Assembly: GCF_002994615.1 (NCBI RefSeq) | Contig: NZ_PVNK01000261.1 | Span: 1-63,449 of the forward strand | Source of the DNA: Enhygromyxa salina | GTDB taxonomy: Bacteria; Myxococcota_A; Polyangia; Nannocystales; Nannocystaceae | Length of the DNA stretch: 63,449 bases | Direction of reading: 5' to 3' | Shown: positions 63,336-63,449 of the stretch, piece after piece | Layout of the letters: each line of letters opens with the position of its first letter | How positions within the stretch are numbered: position 1 is the stretch's first letter | Translations under genes and position numbers: made by a program | Notes under the pieces: model-generated | What the model was told of the DNA's origin: nothing | Databases searched by the model: none | The model's input: only the letters and a program-made list of their open reading frames with translations

Positions 63336-63449
63336 CCTTCGAAGGCCTCGTCGGTGATGTCGAGGCCCCGATCGATGATCTCGAAGCCCTCTCGCAGTTG
63401 GGCCTCGGTGATGCACAGCGGCGGGTTGCACATGAAGCTGCCCCAGCGC
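63332..63449 (-). CDS. C-terminal fragment of a class-III PLP aminotransferase (partial)
   Basis: Only the last 38 codons are inside the window; the rest lies beyond its right edge. The visible sequence contains RWGSFMCNPPLCITEAQL, then LREGFEIIDRGLDITDEAFEG and a TAG stop. The NPPLxITEaql...gl.iid..L pattern is the C-terminal helix-strand of class-III aminotransferases (aspartate aminotransferase superfamily fold type I, omega-transaminase group). The substrate cannot be told from this part; the active-site lysine is outside the window. The end coincides with the 20-base palindrome. Confidence 0.7.
   Translation of the reverse strand, partial: RWGSFMCNPPLCITEAQLREGFEIIDRGLDITDEAFEG

Overview
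The window looks like chromosomal core sequence of a very GC-rich member of the Myxococcota, most plausibly the Nannocystineae (Nannocystis/Plesiocystis/Enhygromyxa type). The evidence is: near-universal G/C third positions with long shadow frames; lipoproteins and surface proteins with Gly-Asp or Thr-Glu repeat linkers; a MYXO-CTERM-like C-terminal sorting tail; an AgmX/GltJ-type gliding-motility-like protein; MopE-type Cys/Asp repeats; and many TPR, FHA, Ser/Thr-kinase and PP2C proteins. The taxonomic call is an inference from protein style. No phage, CRISPR array or intact insertion sequence was seen.

Layout. 1-3.2 kb: a minus-strand lapA-like/lapB-like/AI-2E-permease group. 3.2-4.6 kb: a MopE-repeat lipoprotein facing uridine kinase across a strong hairpin. 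4.7-15.5 kb: one giant cytoplasmic repeat protein of about 3600 residues. 15.9-21.5 kb: RlmB methyltransferase, an LpoA-like lipoprotein, a TPR/degenerate-zincin protein with a histone-H1-like tail, and a PP2C-cyclic-nucleotide-domain fusion. 21.6-33 kb: dnaE, a repeat lipoprotein, ndk and a large NAD-dependent glutamate dehydrogenase. 33-38.2 kb: Xaa-Pro aminopeptidase, a ComEA-like protein joined to it by a 77-bp tandem duplication, a BFD-like ferredoxin, then an overlapping pair made of an anchored surface protein and a copper-monooxygenase-like lipoprotein with a c-type-cytochrome-like tail. 38.3-46.3 kb: RecG with an internal lysine-rich tract, an RHH-FHA protein, a FadL-like porin, a TPR lipoprotein and tRNA-Cys. 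46.4-50.8 kb: a coiled-coil membrane protein, a secreted protein overlapping threonine aldolase, and the AgmX/GltJ-like protein. 51.2-58.2 kb: a tight purH-purD-DUF1015-hisZ-purA operon. 58.3-63.4 kb: a Cys-containing sigma-region-4-like regulator, a MerR-like regulator, an AT-rich intergenic island, a Ser/Thr kinase, a MepA-like endopeptidase and the 3' end of an aminotransferase.

How the genes fit together. Most are housekeeping: replication and repair (dnaE, recG), nucleotide metabolism (udk, ndk and the pur operon, joined to histidine synthesis through AICAR and HisZ), amino-acid catabolism (gdh, ltaE, pepP), RNA (rlmB, tRNA-Cys), and envelope maintenance (LapAB-like, LpoA-like, MepA, FadL-like). 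Phosphoprotein signalling appears in scattered parts (PP2C-cNMP, RHH-FHA, kinase). The least ordinary items are the giant repeat protein, two unrelated proteins carrying H1-like KKKTA tracts, the PHM-like monooxygenase/cytochrome lipoprotein pair, the Cys-cluster sigma-like regulator, and a 20-bp palindrome that recurs exactly at the stop codons of two genes.
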